Shown here: piece by piece, positions 44,494 through 53,485 of the stretch
Numbering within the stretch: the stretch's first letter is position 1
How the letters are laid out: the number at the start of each line of letters is the position of its first letter
Assembly (NCBI GenBank): GCA_963792445.1
Contig: CAWBWO010000016.1
Coordinates: 124,001 to 188,000 of the forward strand
Source: Rummeliibacillus sp963792445
Lineage (GTDB): Bacteria > Bacillota > Bacilli > Bacillales_A > Planococcaceae
Length of the DNA stretch: 64,000 nt
Direction: 5' to 3'
The notes under the pieces: generated by a model
What the model was told of the DNA's origin: nothing
Database searches by the model: none
What the model saw: only the letters and a program-made list of their open reading frames with translations
Made by a program: the position numbers and the translations under genes

Positions 44494-45387
44494 TCATTTC
44501 TCAAATTCATCTGGATTACCTATTAACATTCTGAGTAATTCTCTTGTCGCAAATGAATGGTAAGCATCTTTTTTCGTAATGATACAAAGCCTCCAGAGAA
44601 AAGCGTCCCCTTTAATTGGAATCATCTTAATATAAGGATTATTTTGTTTGTAAAAAATTGATCTTGGTAAAAGGGCAACGCCCATTTTAGCAGCGATTAG
44701 TTCAATTATTAAATCCCATTGGGAAGTTTCGTACGATACATTTGGTACAAAACCATTTTCTTTGCATGCATTGATTACTGAATCATGTAAGGTGAAATCA
44801 GTTGAAAAGAGGATGAAGTTGTCATCCTTCAATTCGCTAATAGCTATTGATTCATGATTGGCGAGTGGATGGTCATCATAGAGAAACACAACAAATTCAT
44901 CTGAAATAAACGGATAAACGTTTAATTTTTCTTCAGGAACTGGCAAAACACTAATTCCTACGTCTACCTTGCTCTCTTCAACCAGATTGATAATTCTCTT
45001 CGCACCTAATTCAACAAGGTGGAACAATACTTTAGGGTATTTTCTATGAAACCTAAGTGCCATATCAGGAAATACAAGGGTACCTACTAAAGGGGGGATT
45101 CCAATTTTAATATTACCAGTTGTAACGTTTCTTAGTTCATCTAATAGTATTTTCATCTCAGAAAGGGATTCTAATGATTTTTTACCCTGCTGATATACAA
45201 TTTTGCCTGCATCAGTTAGCCAAAGGTGTCTTGTAGAACGGTCAAATAATTCTACCTGTAATTCATCCTCTAGTTTTTTGACAACTTTGCTGAGAGACGG
45301 TTGAGTTAAGTATGTTTGTTCAGCTGCCTTCGTAAAACTTTGGCAATCTGCTACTTTCATAAACAATTGAATTTCACGTAAATCCAA
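44494..45387 (-). CDS. LysR family transcriptional regulator
   Basis: A 297-aa regulator. The N-terminal HTH has LFMKVADCQSFTKAAEQTYL then TQPSLSKVVKKLEDELQVEL, and an effector domain starts with NIKIGIPPLVGTLVFPDMAL. It is divergent from the ketone-body operon at 45522, so it probably activates it in response to a short-chain carboxylate (inference). GGAGGG lies 7 nt before TTG 45387 (MDLREIQLFMKV), preferred over the ATG at 45402. Confidence 0.88.
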   Translation of the reverse strand: MDLREIQLFMKVADCQSFTKAAEQTYLTQPSLSKVVKKLEDELQVELFDRSTRHLWLTDAGKIVYQQGKKSLESLSEMKILLDELRNVTTGNIKIGIPPLVGTLVFPDMALRFHRKYPKVLFHLVELGAKRIINLVEESKVDVGISVLPVPEEKLNVYPFISDEFVVFLYDDHPLANHESIAISELKDDNFILFSTDFTLHDSVINACKENGFVPNVSYETSQWDLIIELIAAKMGVALLPRSIFYKQNNPYIKMIPIKGDAFLWRLCIITKKDAYHSFATRELLRMLIGNPDEFEK

Positions 45388-45414
45388 GATTTGTCCCTCC
45401 ATTTATTCGCTGCG

Positions 45415-45440
45415 TTCATAATATATATTCTATTTATGAA
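45415..45440. promoter_or_regulatory. candidate LysR operator
   Basis: TTCATAA (45415-45421) and TTATGAA (45434-45440) form an inverted repeat with a 12-nt AT-rich gap, between the LysR gene and the CoA-transferase operon. This is the usual place for LysR binding. Confidence 0.45.
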
Positions 45441-45521
45441 TTTTACTTATAAAACATCGAAATGTAAACTTAAAGGGTAGTAATAGTATCTTAGCAACTA
45501 TTTACGCAGGGAGGTAGTTAT

Positions 45522-46223
45522 ATGAAAAAAGATAAAGTAATGGATTCATTTTTGGAAGCGGTTTCTGATATTAAAGACGGCTCTACTTTAATTGTTGGGG
45601 GCTTTGGGCTTTCGGGAATTCCTGAATATACAATACAAGCATTAAAAGAACAAGGAACAAAAGATTTAACCGTTGTTAGTAATAATTGTGGGGTAGATGA
45701 TTGGGGATTAGGTTTATTATTAGCAAATCGCCAAATTAAGAAAATGATTGCTTCATATGTAGGTGAAAATAAAATCTTCGAACAACAATTTTTGAGCGGT
45801 GAATTAGATGTTGAATTAGTACCTCAAGGAACGCTTGCAGAACGCATTCGTGCAGGTGGCGCGGGGATTCCTGGATTTTATACAGCAACTGGTGTTGGCA
45901 CAACAATAGCAGAAGGAAAAGAAACAAAGGAATTCGATGGAAAAACATACCTTCTAGAGAGAGGAATTGTTGGTGACTTTGCACTTGTAAAAGCTTGGAA
46001 GGCAGATACTTTAGGAAACTTGGTATTCCGAAAAACTGCACGTAACTTTAATCCAATTGCTGCTACTGCCGGAAAGATAACAATTGCAGAGGTTGAAGAG
46101 ATTGTTGAACCTGGTGTGTTAGATCCGGATGAAATTCACTTACCAGGTATTTATGTTCAACGTGTGTTATTAGGAACAAATTATCAAAAACGAATTGAGA
46201 AGCTAACAGTAAGTGAAGCTTAA
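45522..46223 (+). CDS. scoA: 3-oxoacid CoA-transferase subunit A
   Basis: A 233-aa alpha subunit of succinyl-CoA:3-ketoacid (or acetoacetate) CoA-transferase. It has the CoA-binding GGFGLSGIPE near residue 26, VVSNNCGVDDWGLGLLL, and GTLAERIRAGGAGIPGFYTA. With ScoB it activates acetoacetate by transferring CoA from an acyl-CoA. GGGAGG before ATG. First gene of a five-gene ketone-body operon. Confidence 0.93.
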   Translation: MKKDKVMDSFLEAVSDIKDGSTLIVGGFGLSGIPEYTIQALKEQGTKDLTVVSNNCGVDDWGLGLLLANRQIKKMIASYVGENKIFEQQFLSGELDVELVPQGTLAERIRAGGAGIPGFYTATGVGTTIAEGKETKEFDGKTYLLERGIVGDFALVKAWKADTLGNLVFRKTARNFNPIAATAGKITIAEVEEIVEPGVLDPDEIHLPGIYVQRVLLGTNYQKRIEKLTVSEA

Positions 46224-46249
46224 CATATTAATAGAATGGAGTGTCGAAC

Positions 46250-46903
46250 ATGAAAGATACGCATCTAAAAATTGTAAAAAGAGCTGTGATGGAAATTGAA
46301 GATGGTATGAATGTAAATCTTGGTATCGGCATACCGACACTTGTCGCAAACGAAATTCCTGCTGATATCAATGTATTACTTCAATCAGAAAATGGCTTAT
46401 TAGGTATTGGACCATATCCTGTAGCGGAGGATGTTGACCCTGATTTAATCAATGCTGGTAAAGAGACTGTTACAGTAGTTCCAGGTGCTTCATTCTTTGA
46501 CAGTGCAGAATCATTTGCCATGATTCGTGGTGGTCATATCGATCTAGCGATTCTTGGTGGAATGGAAGTATCTGAACAAGGAGACCTAGCCAACTGGATG
46601 ATCCCAGGGAAAATGGTAAAAGGTATGGGTGGAGCAATGGACCTTGTGAACGGTGCAAAGAGAGTAATTGTAGTGATGGAGCATGTCAATAAGCACGGTG
46701 AGTCTAAAATTAAAAAAGAATGCACATTACCTCTTACAGGGAAACAAGTTGTGCAACGATTAATCACAGACTTAGCAGTTTTTGACTTTGAATCGAATAA
46801 AATGACACTTGTCCAATTGCAAGACGGAGTAACACTTGAAGAAGTGAAAGAAAAAACGGAAGCCTCATTTGAAATATCTGCAGAATTACTTGCAACAAAA
46901 TAA
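46250..46903 (+). CDS. scoB: 3-oxoacid CoA-transferase subunit B
   Basis: A 217-aa beta subunit. The catalytic glutamate lies in LLQSENGLLGIGPYP (about residues 43-57), preceded by GMNVNLGIGIPTLVA. GGAG at 46238-46241 stands 8 nt before ATG 46250; the GTG at 46241 overlaps that site and is rejected. It forms the heteromeric transferase with the preceding subunit. Confidence 0.93.
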   Translation: MKDTHLKIVKRAVMEIEDGMNVNLGIGIPTLVANEIPADINVLLQSENGLLGIGPYPVAEDVDPDLINAGKETVTVVPGASFFDSAESFAMIRGGHIDLAILGGMEVSEQGDLANWMIPGKMVKGMGGAMDLVNGAKRVIVVMEHVNKHGESKIKKECTLPLTGKQVVQRLITDLAVFDFESNKMTLVQLQDGVTLEEVKEKTEASFEISAELLATK

Positions 46904-46942
46904 TGAATCAAGTTTGAAAAAATGAACAGGAGGGATCATCAC

Positions 46943-48127
46943 ATGCAGGATGTTGTGATTGTAAGTGCTGTTAGAACCGCAATTGGAAGTTTTATGGGAG
47001 CATTGCAAAATACACCGGCTACTGAATTAGGAGCCATTGTTATTAGAGAAGCAGTACAACGTGCAGGGATACAACCTGACCAAGTAGATGAAGTGATTAT
47101 GGGAAATGTTCTTCAGGCTGGTCTTGGTCAAGGTCCTGCTAGACAGGCTGCCCTTCTTGCAGGTTTGCCAATTGAAGTAACTGCTACAGCAATCAATAAA
47201 TTATGTGGTTCTGGTTTAAAAGCTGTTCATATTGCTACGCAAGCAATTCAAACTGGGGATGCAGAAGTTGTCGTAGCAGGTGGAATGGAAAATATGAGCA
47301 TGGCACCTTACCTTTTGATGAAAGGACGCTCTGGTTATCGTATGGGGGATGGGAAAGTCTACGATAGTATGATCCTAGATGGCCTACAATGCTCTATTAA
47401 CAATTACCATATGGGTATCACAGCTGAAAATATAGCAGAAAAATACAATATTAGTAGGGAAGCACAAGATGAATTCGCTGCCTGGAGTCAACAAAAAACA
47501 GAAAGAGCGATAAAAGAGGGAATCTTCAAAGACGAGATTGTACCGATTGAAATCCCACAACGTAAGGGAGAACCAATCATTTTTGATACAGATGAATTCC
47601 CACGTACTGGGGTCACGGCCGAGAAACTTGCCAGATTAAAGCCAGCTTTTAAAAAAGAAGGAACTGTAACAGCAGGAAACGCTTCAGGGATTAATGATGG
47701 AGCTGCAGCGCTTGTATTAATGAGCCGGAAAAAAGCTGAAGAACTAGGTATAAAACCAATGGCGGTAATCCGTGGCAATGGTAGTGCAGGTGTTGATCCG
47801 AAAATTATGGGGATTGGCCCAGTTCCTGCTACAAAAAAAGCATTTAAAAAAGCAGGGTTAATAATGGATGACATGGATCTAGTTGAAGCAAATGAAGCAT
47901 TTGCAGCGCAATCTCTTGCAGTTGGACAAGAGTTGAATATTCCAAACGAGAAACTAAATGTCAATGGTGGCGCTGTTGCATTAGGGCATCCAATTGGGGC
48001 AAGTGGCGCTAGAATTCTTGTTACATTGTTATATGAAATGCAACGTCGAAATTCACACTATGGATTAGCTACGTTATGTATTGGTGGCGGCCAGGGGGTT
48101 GCGACAGTTATCGAGATGGAAAAATAA
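46943..48127 (+). CDS. acetyl-CoA acetyltransferase (thiolase)
   Basis: A 394-aa biosynthetic-type thiolase with all catalytic motifs: nucleophile Cys in NKLCGSGLKAVH (about residue 88), NEAFAAQSLAV, GGAVALGHPIGASGAR, and LCIGGGQGVATV. It splits acetoacetyl-CoA made by the CoA-transferase into two acetyl-CoA. AGGAGGG precedes ATG 46943 by 8 nt. It is a paralogue of the thiolase at the left edge of the window. Confidence 0.94.
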   Translation: MQDVVIVSAVRTAIGSFMGALQNTPATELGAIVIREAVQRAGIQPDQVDEVIMGNVLQAGLGQGPARQAALLAGLPIEVTATAINKLCGSGLKAVHIATQAIQTGDAEVVVAGGMENMSMAPYLLMKGRSGYRMGDGKVYDSMILDGLQCSINNYHMGITAENIAEKYNISREAQDEFAAWSQQKTERAIKEGIFKDEIVPIEIPQRKGEPIIFDTDEFPRTGVTAEKLARLKPAFKKEGTVTAGNASGINDGAAALVLMSRKKAEELGIKPMAVIRGNGSAGVDPKIMGIGPVPATKKAFKKAGLIMDDMDLVEANEAFAAQSLAVGQELNIPNEKLNVNGGAVALGHPIGASGARILVTLLYEMQRRNSHYGLATLCIGGGQGVATVIEMEK

Positions 48128-48201
48128 GCAAGGGGAGAGAGACTATTTTTAGTCTTTCTTAAATAGGGATTGTTCATGATTGATCTAAAGGAGGAAAGAA
48201 T

Positions 48202-49656
48202 ATGGATGTATTCATTATATTACTTGCACTTGGACTGTTAATATTTTTTGCTTATAAAGGATATTCAGTAATATTAATGGCACCAATCTTCGCATTATTT
48301 GCCGTATTATGTATAGATCCAGCCAATATTTTGCCATTCTTTACTGGCGTATTTATGGAGAAAATGGTTGGATTTATTAAAAACTATTTCCCTGTGTTCT
48401 TGTTAGGAGCAATTTTCGGGAAAATTATAGAAATGTCAGGGATTGCAGAATCCATTGCAAAAACAATTGTCCGTATAATCGGTAAGAAACAAGCTATGTT
48501 AACAATTGTACTTCTAGGTGCAATTTTAACTTATAGTGGTGTAAGTTTGTTTGTAGCTGTTTTCGCAATTTATCCATTTGCTAAGCAATTATTTATAGAA
48601 GCAGATATTCCAAAAAGATTGATGCCAGCTACCATTGGACTTGGTGCATTTACATTTACTATGGATGCACTTCCAGGTACGCCACAAATTCAAAACGTTA
48701 TACCTACTACTTTCTTTGGCACTAATATCTATGCTGCACCAATACTTGGGATAGTAGGAGCAATTATTGTGTTAGGTGGTGGCCTTGCTTATCTTGAGTT
48801 TAGAAAAAGACAAGCGAAAAGAGCAGGGGAAGGATATTATGGCCTAGCAAATGAAACAGCTGCTACAGTGGTCATGGATACAAATGACGATGTAAAGGAT
48901 GCTATTAATTTACATTCTGATCACTCCGTATTCCGTCAAATCTTCGCGTTTGTGCCACTAGTTCTCGTAGCGGTGATGAATCGATATTTGACAACTGCTA
49001 TTCCAAAGTGGTATCCAAATGGATTTGACTTTGCTGCTATTGGTTTAGATGCATATACAGTTGATGTAAAGGCAAATGCAGCGATTTGGGCAGTTGAAAT
49101 CGCATTAGTTGTTGGGATTGTAACAGCACTTACTTTTGACTGGAAGCGCGTAATGGCAAAAATGAAAGAAGGACTAAATGAAAGTATTGGTGGTTCATTA
49201 CTTGCAGTGATGAACACTGGTTCTGAATATGGCTTTGGTGGAATTATTGCTGCACTTCCTGGTTTTGCACAAATCAATCATGGTTTATCAGGTACTTTTA
49301 CAAATCCTTTAGTAAATGGTGCCATTACAACTAGTACGCTTGCGGGTGTTACAGGATCTGCATCTGGTGGGATGGGGATTGCTTTAAGTGCGATGGCTGA
49401 AACCTACAATAAGGCAATTACTGCTGCGAATATTCCACCAGAAGTTATGCACCGTATTGTTGCTATGGCATCAGGAGGTATGGATACACTACCACATAAT
49501 GGTGCAGTTATTACTTTACTTGCAGTAACAGGACTAACACATAAACAATCATACGGTGACATATTCATGATTACGGTAATTAAAACATTGTCAGTATTTC
49601 GTTGCAATTGCCCTCTATACTTGGTTTGGACTTGTATAAAAAGGTGTATATTTTAA
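48202..49656 (+). CDS. GntP family permease (probable hydroxybutyrate/organic acid), C-terminal frameshift
   Basis: A transporter of about 479 aa with roughly 12 hydrophobic segments. GntP features include VFLLGAIFGKIIEMSGIAES, a LPGTPQIQNVIPTTFFGT block, GSEYGFGGIIAALPGF and a GGMDTLPHNGAVITLL segment. Its operon suggests 3-hydroxybutyrate or acetoacetate uptake. The last 19 residues are out of frame: an extra T in the run at 49596-49599 replaces the family-like ending FVAIALYTWFGLV (stop at 49639) with a cysteine-rich tail ending at 49656. Confidence 0.86.
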   Translation: MDVFIILLALGLLIFFAYKGYSVILMAPIFALFAVLCIDPANILPFFTGVFMEKMVGFIKNYFPVFLLGAIFGKIIEMSGIAESIAKTIVRIIGKKQAMLTIVLLGAILTYSGVSLFVAVFAIYPFAKQLFIEADIPKRLMPATIGLGAFTFTMDALPGTPQIQNVIPTTFFGTNIYAAPILGIVGAIIVLGGGLAYLEFRKRQAKRAGEGYYGLANETAATVVMDTNDDVKDAINLHSDHSVFRQIFAFVPLVLVAVMNRYLTTAIPKWYPNGFDFAAIGLDAYTVDVKANAAIWAVEIALVVGIVTALTFDWKRVMAKMKEGLNESIGGSLLAVMNTGSEYGFGGIIAALPGFAQINHGLSGTFTNPLVNGAITTSTLAGVTGSASGGMGIALSAMAETYNKAITAANIPPEVMHRIVAMASGGMDTLPHNGAVITLLAVTGLTHKQSYGDIFMITVIKTLSVFRCNCPLYLVWTCIKRCIF

Positions 49657-49672
49657 ATGAGGAGGAGTAACA

Positions 49673-50459
49673 ATGAGTAAATTACTAGAAGGAAAAGTAG
49701 CATTTATCACAGGGTCTGCAAGTGGTATCGGCTTAGAAATCGCTAAAACGTTTGCAGAAGAAGGTGCAAAAGTTGTTATTTCAGATTTAAATAGTGAAAA
49801 AAGCGATCAAGTAGCGGCAGAACTAAAAGAGCAAGGGTTTGAAGCATTATCTGCACCTTGTGATGTGACGAATGAAGAAGCGTATAAAGAAAGTCTTGAA
49901 AATGCTTATAATACTTTCGGTAGACTTGATATTCTAGTCAATAATGCGGGAATTCAACATGTAGCACCAATCGAAGAATTTCCAACTGAAAAATTCGAGT
50001 TACTTGTTAAAATCATGTTAACTGCCCCATTTGTTGGGATAAAAAATGTCTTTCCGATCATGAAAAAACAAGGGTTTGGTACGAGTTATTAATATGGCAT
50101 CAGTAAATGGTGTGATTGGTTTTGCTGGCAAGGCTGGATATAATAGTGCGAAACATGGAGTAATTGGTTTAACAAAAGTAGCAGCATTAGAAGGTGCTGA
50201 GCATGGAATTACAGTCAATGCTTTATGCCCAGGCTACGTAGATACACCACTTGTACAAAATCAACTACAAGACTTAGCAAAAACAAGAAATGTAAGTGTT
50301 GATAAAGTGGTAGAGGAAGTATTTTTCCCACTTGTTCCTCAAAAAAGATTATTAAATGTATCTGAAATTGCTGACTATGCGGTGTTCTTAGCAAGTGATA
50401 AAGCAAAAGGCGTTACTGGCCAAGCAGTCATTCTTGATGGCGGTTATACAGCTCAATAA
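49673..50459 (+). pseudogene. 3-hydroxybutyrate dehydrogenase (SDR family), one frameshift
   Basis: About 261 aa when repaired. The SDR glycine motif is TGSASGIG, the NNAG motif is intact, and the catalytic YxxxK is YNSAK. The C-terminal CPGYVDTPLVQNQL segment is typical of D-beta-hydroxybutyrate dehydrogenases. It oxidises 3-hydroxybutyrate to acetoacetate, the entry step for the operon's CoA-transferase and thiolase. One extra base near 50079-50082 closes the first frame at 50092; removing it joins QGFGRVINMASVNG cleanly with the second frame. Confidence 0.9.
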
Positions 50460-50473
50460 TAAACGATTCATAC

Positions 50474-50514
50474 AAAGGGTCCTATTTGATTATTCGAATA
50501 GGGCTCTTTTTTTT
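50474..50514 (+). terminator. terminator of the ketone-body operon
   Basis: AAAGGGTCCTATT pairs with AATAGGGCTCTTT, allowing one G-T and one small mismatch, then a long T run. Confidence 0.8.
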
Positions 50515-50563
50515 CTATCGTAAAATGTGATATAAATGAATTAATGTGAAAGGTGGGATGATT

Positions 50564-51475
50564 GTGAATATCGATAATTTGGAAGCGTTTATGTATGTGG
50601 TACATCTTAAAAGCGTGCATAAAGCCTCTAAAGCGCTTTTTTTATCACAGCCTACTGTAACGGCACGTATTAAGTCATTAGAAAGAGAATTAAATGCGGA
50701 ATTATTTATTCGACAAGGCAGAAATCTTACGCTTACTTCTCAAGGTAAGGAATTTATCCCTTATGCTCAATCTATATTACAAACTTTAAGGGAAGGAAAA
50801 CGCCAACTAAAGCAAAAGAGTGCGCAAGATAAAATTGTTTTTGGGGCAAACATGATTACTTCACAGTATTTTATGCCATATGCGCTAACTACATGGAAAA
50901 GAAACCATCCACAGCTACGATTTAAATTTACCGGTACTACAAATGATGAGTTAATTACGAAATTGCTAAGTCACCAAATAGATTTTGCCATTATGAGGGC
51001 TATAGACAATGAAGGAATCCAGCAAGAACCTATATTAGATAATTCGGTTCGATTGATTGTTTATCCGGGGCATCCATTTATAAAGCAACAAGTTTCGGTG
51101 AAAGAATTAGCAAAAGAATCCATGGTGTTTTTTGAATGTGGTGCTTTTGATTGGGATTTAATCTATAAACTATTTGAAGTAGAGGGTGTTGAACCGAACA
51201 TCGACTTTAAAGTGGATCATCTTGAAGTAGCCAAATCATTTATCAAAAACAGGCAAAGTATTGGCTTCTTACCATATTTATGTGTCAAACAGGAATTGGA
51301 AAAAGGTGAGCTTTTTGAAGTGGATACGACACACCTACTACAAATTAAACAAAATGTATATCTATCCTATATTGAAAAGGATGCAGTGAACCTTCTTAGA
51401 AATAGTATTGAAGAGTCTGTTCAACAATTTAATGATTGTAACAATCAGTGGGGGATGAAAGAAATCCCCCACTGA
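50564..51475 (+). CDS. LysR family transcriptional regulator
   Basis: A 303-aa LysR protein. HTH in EAFMYVVHLKSVHKASKALF then LSQPTVTARIKSLERELNAE; effector domain from KIVFGANMITSQYFMPYA. GTG 50564 (MNIDNLEAFMYV) follows AAAGGTGGG; the ATG at 50558 is an alternative. It is the second LysR beside the ketone-body operon, and which one controls it is open. Confidence 0.87.
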   Translation: MNIDNLEAFMYVVHLKSVHKASKALFLSQPTVTARIKSLERELNAELFIRQGRNLTLTSQGKEFIPYAQSILQTLREGKRQLKQKSAQDKIVFGANMITSQYFMPYALTTWKRNHPQLRFKFTGTTNDELITKLLSHQIDFAIMRAIDNEGIQQEPILDNSVRLIVYPGHPFIKQQVSVKELAKESMVFFECGAFDWDLIYKLFEVEGVEPNIDFKVDHLEVAKSFIKNRQSIGFLPYLCVKQELEKGELFEVDTTHLLQIKQNVYLSYIEKDAVNLLRNSIEESVQQFNDCNNQWGMKEIPH

Positions 51476-51478
51476 TTG
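51442..51478 (+). terminator. hairpin overlapping the end of the LysR gene
   Basis: CAATCAGTGGGGG (51442-51454) pairs perfectly with CCCCCACTGATTG (51466-51478). The arms encode the last residues and stop codon. The downstream T tract is weak. Confidence 0.65.
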
Positions 51479-51655
51479 AAGTTTCACTTTATTGATAGAA
51501 ATTTTTTATCAATTAAAAATATATTGATCAATGATGTTGTAGTTATTCCTGTATATGTATTCCCATATACTGTCGCCACAACACAAGATGTCCAAGGACT
51601 AAAATTTGACTCGGTAGGTTACCCATTATTCTATGATGTAAATATTAAAAAATAG
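51474..51655 (+). pseudogene. short C-terminal gene relic
   Basis: An open frame without a plausible start reads through VVVIPVYVFPYTVATTQDVQ and ends GYPLFYDVNIKK at 51655, followed by a good terminator (51665-51700). Codon use looks coding, but I cannot name the family. It probably is the 3' end of a deleted gene. Confidence 0.35.
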
Positions 51656-51664
51656 AACTTAGTA

Positions 51665-51700
51665 GAGGAAGTAATCTTATCTGAGATTGCTTCCTTATTA
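51665..51700 (+). terminator. intrinsic terminator
   Basis: AGGAAGTAATCT pairs with AGATTGCTTCCT (one G-T pair) around a short loop, followed by a T-rich stretch. It follows the gene relic. Confidence 0.7.
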
Positions 51701-51743
51701 CTCTATAGGCAAACAAGCTTTAAGAAAAAAATTGCAATAAAAA

Positions 51744-51766
51744 AGCACCTACATAAAGTAGGTGCT
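51744..51766 (-). terminator. leftward intrinsic terminator
   Basis: AGCACCTAC (51744-51752) pairs with GTAGGTGCT (51758-51766). The T run lies on the minus strand, so it ends a leftward transcript although no protein gene lies upstream on that strand. Confidence 0.7.
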
Positions 51767-51794
51767 AAAACGTTATGAACACGTCAATTTATCA

Positions 51795-51965
51795 ATATAA
51801 GCAAAGCCGCCTTTGCCGTAATTTTAAATACTGAAAGTTTTAAACCACCACTCCTCAAAGTGGGTGTTCGCAGAGCATTTCATGTTCGTCCGCATTAACG
51901 TGGAATGCGGCATACCAGTCCGTACTCAATTAAAACTCCCTATTACAGCTCAAAGGTTAAAACTT
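51795..51965 (-). mobile_element. orphan IS200/IS605 right-end / omega-RNA-like remnant
   Basis: On the minus strand the stretch contains GAACATGAAATGCTCTGCG and the stem CCACT...AGTGG (51848-51863). Before it is a 7-bp hairpin CCGCATT/AATGCGG (51890-51910). This layout resembles the right end behind tnpB genes of IS605-type elements, where the omega RNA is encoded. No tnpB or tnpA coding sequence is present. A further 6-bp hairpin (51801-51816) and the leftward terminator follow. Assignment is from memory of family sequences. Confidence 0.45.
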
Positions 51966-51966
51966 T

Positions 51967-52287
51967 ATATTATTACGTACAACGCAGCTTGTATTCTTAT
52001 AATACTGCATGAGTCATCAAACTGCAAGAAAGAACTCCTTAAAAAATATCGGGAATAAATACCACATTTTAAAACATTCTAAAGCCAAGATCTTTTGGAA
52101 TATCTAATATGTAGAAGGCAAAATCAAATTGATGGAATATTTAAAATTTCGAGCAAATCCATATTGTAATGTATATCCTTTTAATGTTAAAATATACCCT
52201 ATTAGCATATAGTTTATTATTCTTATAAAAAAACTATGTTTTAAAAGGTGTCTATATAGGCATGTAAAGTAACAAGGAGGAACAAGA
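51967..52287. other. intergenic region upstream of the nitroreductase gene
   Basis: About 320 AT-rich bases between the element remnant and the AGGAGG site of the next gene. A 64-codon plus frame at 51864-52058 crosses the remnant and is not credible. I see no other feature. Confidence 0.4.
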
Positions 52288-52887
52288 ATGTCTAAGAATT
52301 TCTATGATGTAGTTGAGGGTAGACGTACTATTTATGGATTATCAGACGAATTTGTTATTTCTGATGAACGTTTGCAAGAAGTATTACATATTGCCATAAA
52401 GAGTGTACCTACTGCATTTAATTCACAAACAGGTCGTATCGTTGTATTACTTGAGGATCAAAACAAAGAATTCTGGAAATTAGCTTTCGATGAAATAAAA
52501 GGTGGACTTTCAGAAGAAAGATATGAACGTAATAAAAAACGTTTTGAAGGCTTTGCTAGTGGTCACGGAACTGTATTGTTTTTTGAGGATCAGACAGTAG
52601 TCGAATCTTTTCAAGATAAATTCGCAGATATTGCAGAACAATTTCCAATTTGGTCACATCAAGTAACAGGTATGCTCCAATATCTTGTATGGACTACGCT
52701 TGAAAATGAAGGATTTGGAGCAAATCTTCAACATTACCATCTTGAATTTACAGAGTCGCTAAAACATCAATGGGGAATCCAAGAAGGTTGGAGGCTATAT
52801 GCGGAAATGCCATTTGGTGCCCCAACTACATCTCCAAGCGATAAAGAAATTCAGCCGGTTGAAGACAGAGTTATCATCGCAAAATAA
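52288..52887 (+). CDS. nitroreductase family protein (Frm2/Hbn1-like)
   Basis: A 199-aa FMN-dependent oxidoreductase. The start FYDVVEGRRTIYGLSDEFVI is the family FMN-binding RRT motif, SVPTAFNSQTGRIVVLL follows, and the C-terminal part has LENEGFGANLQHYHLEF. It is related to the fungal Frm2/Hbn1-like branch, linked to oxidative stress and nitro-compound reduction. A flavin reductase gene starts 20 nt later, so the pair forms an operon. Confidence 0.88.
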   Translation: MSKNFYDVVEGRRTIYGLSDEFVISDERLQEVLHIAIKSVPTAFNSQTGRIVVLLEDQNKEFWKLAFDEIKGGLSEERYERNKKRFEGFASGHGTVLFFEDQTVVESFQDKFADIAEQFPIWSHQVTGMLQYLVWTTLENEGFGANLQHYHLEFTESLKHQWGIQEGWRLYAEMPFGAPTTSPSDKEIQPVEDRVIIAK

Positions 52888-52906
52888 AATGGAGGAGGTA
52901 TGTGTA

Positions 52907-53398
52907 ATGGCTCAACAAGAAGAGTTTAAAAAAGCATTAGGAAATTATCCAACAGGTGTAACGGTTGTTACAACTTTTGATCAGGAAGATACCCCTGTAG
53001 GCCTAACTGTTAATTCATTTGCATCCGTTTCAATCGATCCATTATTAATCCTTTGGTCAATTGATAAAAAATCAAAATCTTTGGATGTATTTACGAGTGC
53101 AAAAAAATTCGCGGTTAATATTTTGGCAAGTGATCAAGAAAAGCTTTGCTTCCTCTTCTCAAGTAAAGTAATTGATCGATTCGCAGAATGTAAATGGAAT
53201 CGTTCAGAAAACGGTTTACCTGTATTGGAAGATACTGCATCCGTATTAGAATGTGAAACGTACCAACAAGTAGAAGCAGGAGACCATGTAATCCTAATTG
53301 GTAAGGTTACGAATATTGCGAATTCTGGCAAAGCACCATTGCTTTATCATCAACGTAATGTTGGGGAAATTCCTAAAACCTTTTACCAAACAATATAG
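52907..53398 (+). CDS. flavin reductase family protein (HpaC-like)
   Basis: A 163-aa split-barrel flavin reductase (PF01613). It has FKKALGNYPTGVTVVTTFD, GLTVNSFASVSIDPLLILW and KKFAVNILASDQ, with a C-terminal HVILIGKV. It would supply reduced FMN to a monooxygenase or the neighbouring nitroreductase, and could serve the two LLM monooxygenases at 9.6-12 kb (inference). GGAGGAGG stands 8 nt before ATG 52907; the frame open from 52799 overlaps the previous gene and is rejected. Confidence 0.88.
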   Translation: MAQQEEFKKALGNYPTGVTVVTTFDQEDTPVGLTVNSFASVSIDPLLILWSIDKKSKSLDVFTSAKKFAVNILASDQEKLCFLFSSKVIDRFAECKWNRSENGLPVLEDTASVLECETYQQVEAGDHVILIGKVTNIANSGKAPLLYHQRNVGEIPKTFYQTI

Positions 53399-53410
53399 AA
53401 ATGATAAACT

Positions 53411-53450
53411 GCAAGCAACTAGCGATTAGATTGTTTGCGGTTTATTTTTT
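53411..53450 (+). terminator. intrinsic terminator after the flavin reductase gene
   Basis: GCAAGCAA pairs with TTGTTTGC (one G-T pair) around an inner helix, then a T run. Confidence 0.7.
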
Positions 53451-53485
53451 GGGTAAAAAAAAAGCATATGCCTTATTTTTAAGGC

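Noticed and set aside
51864..52058. 64-aa plus ORF
   Set aside because: It runs antisense across the structured IS605-like right end, starts with GTG and has no binding site.
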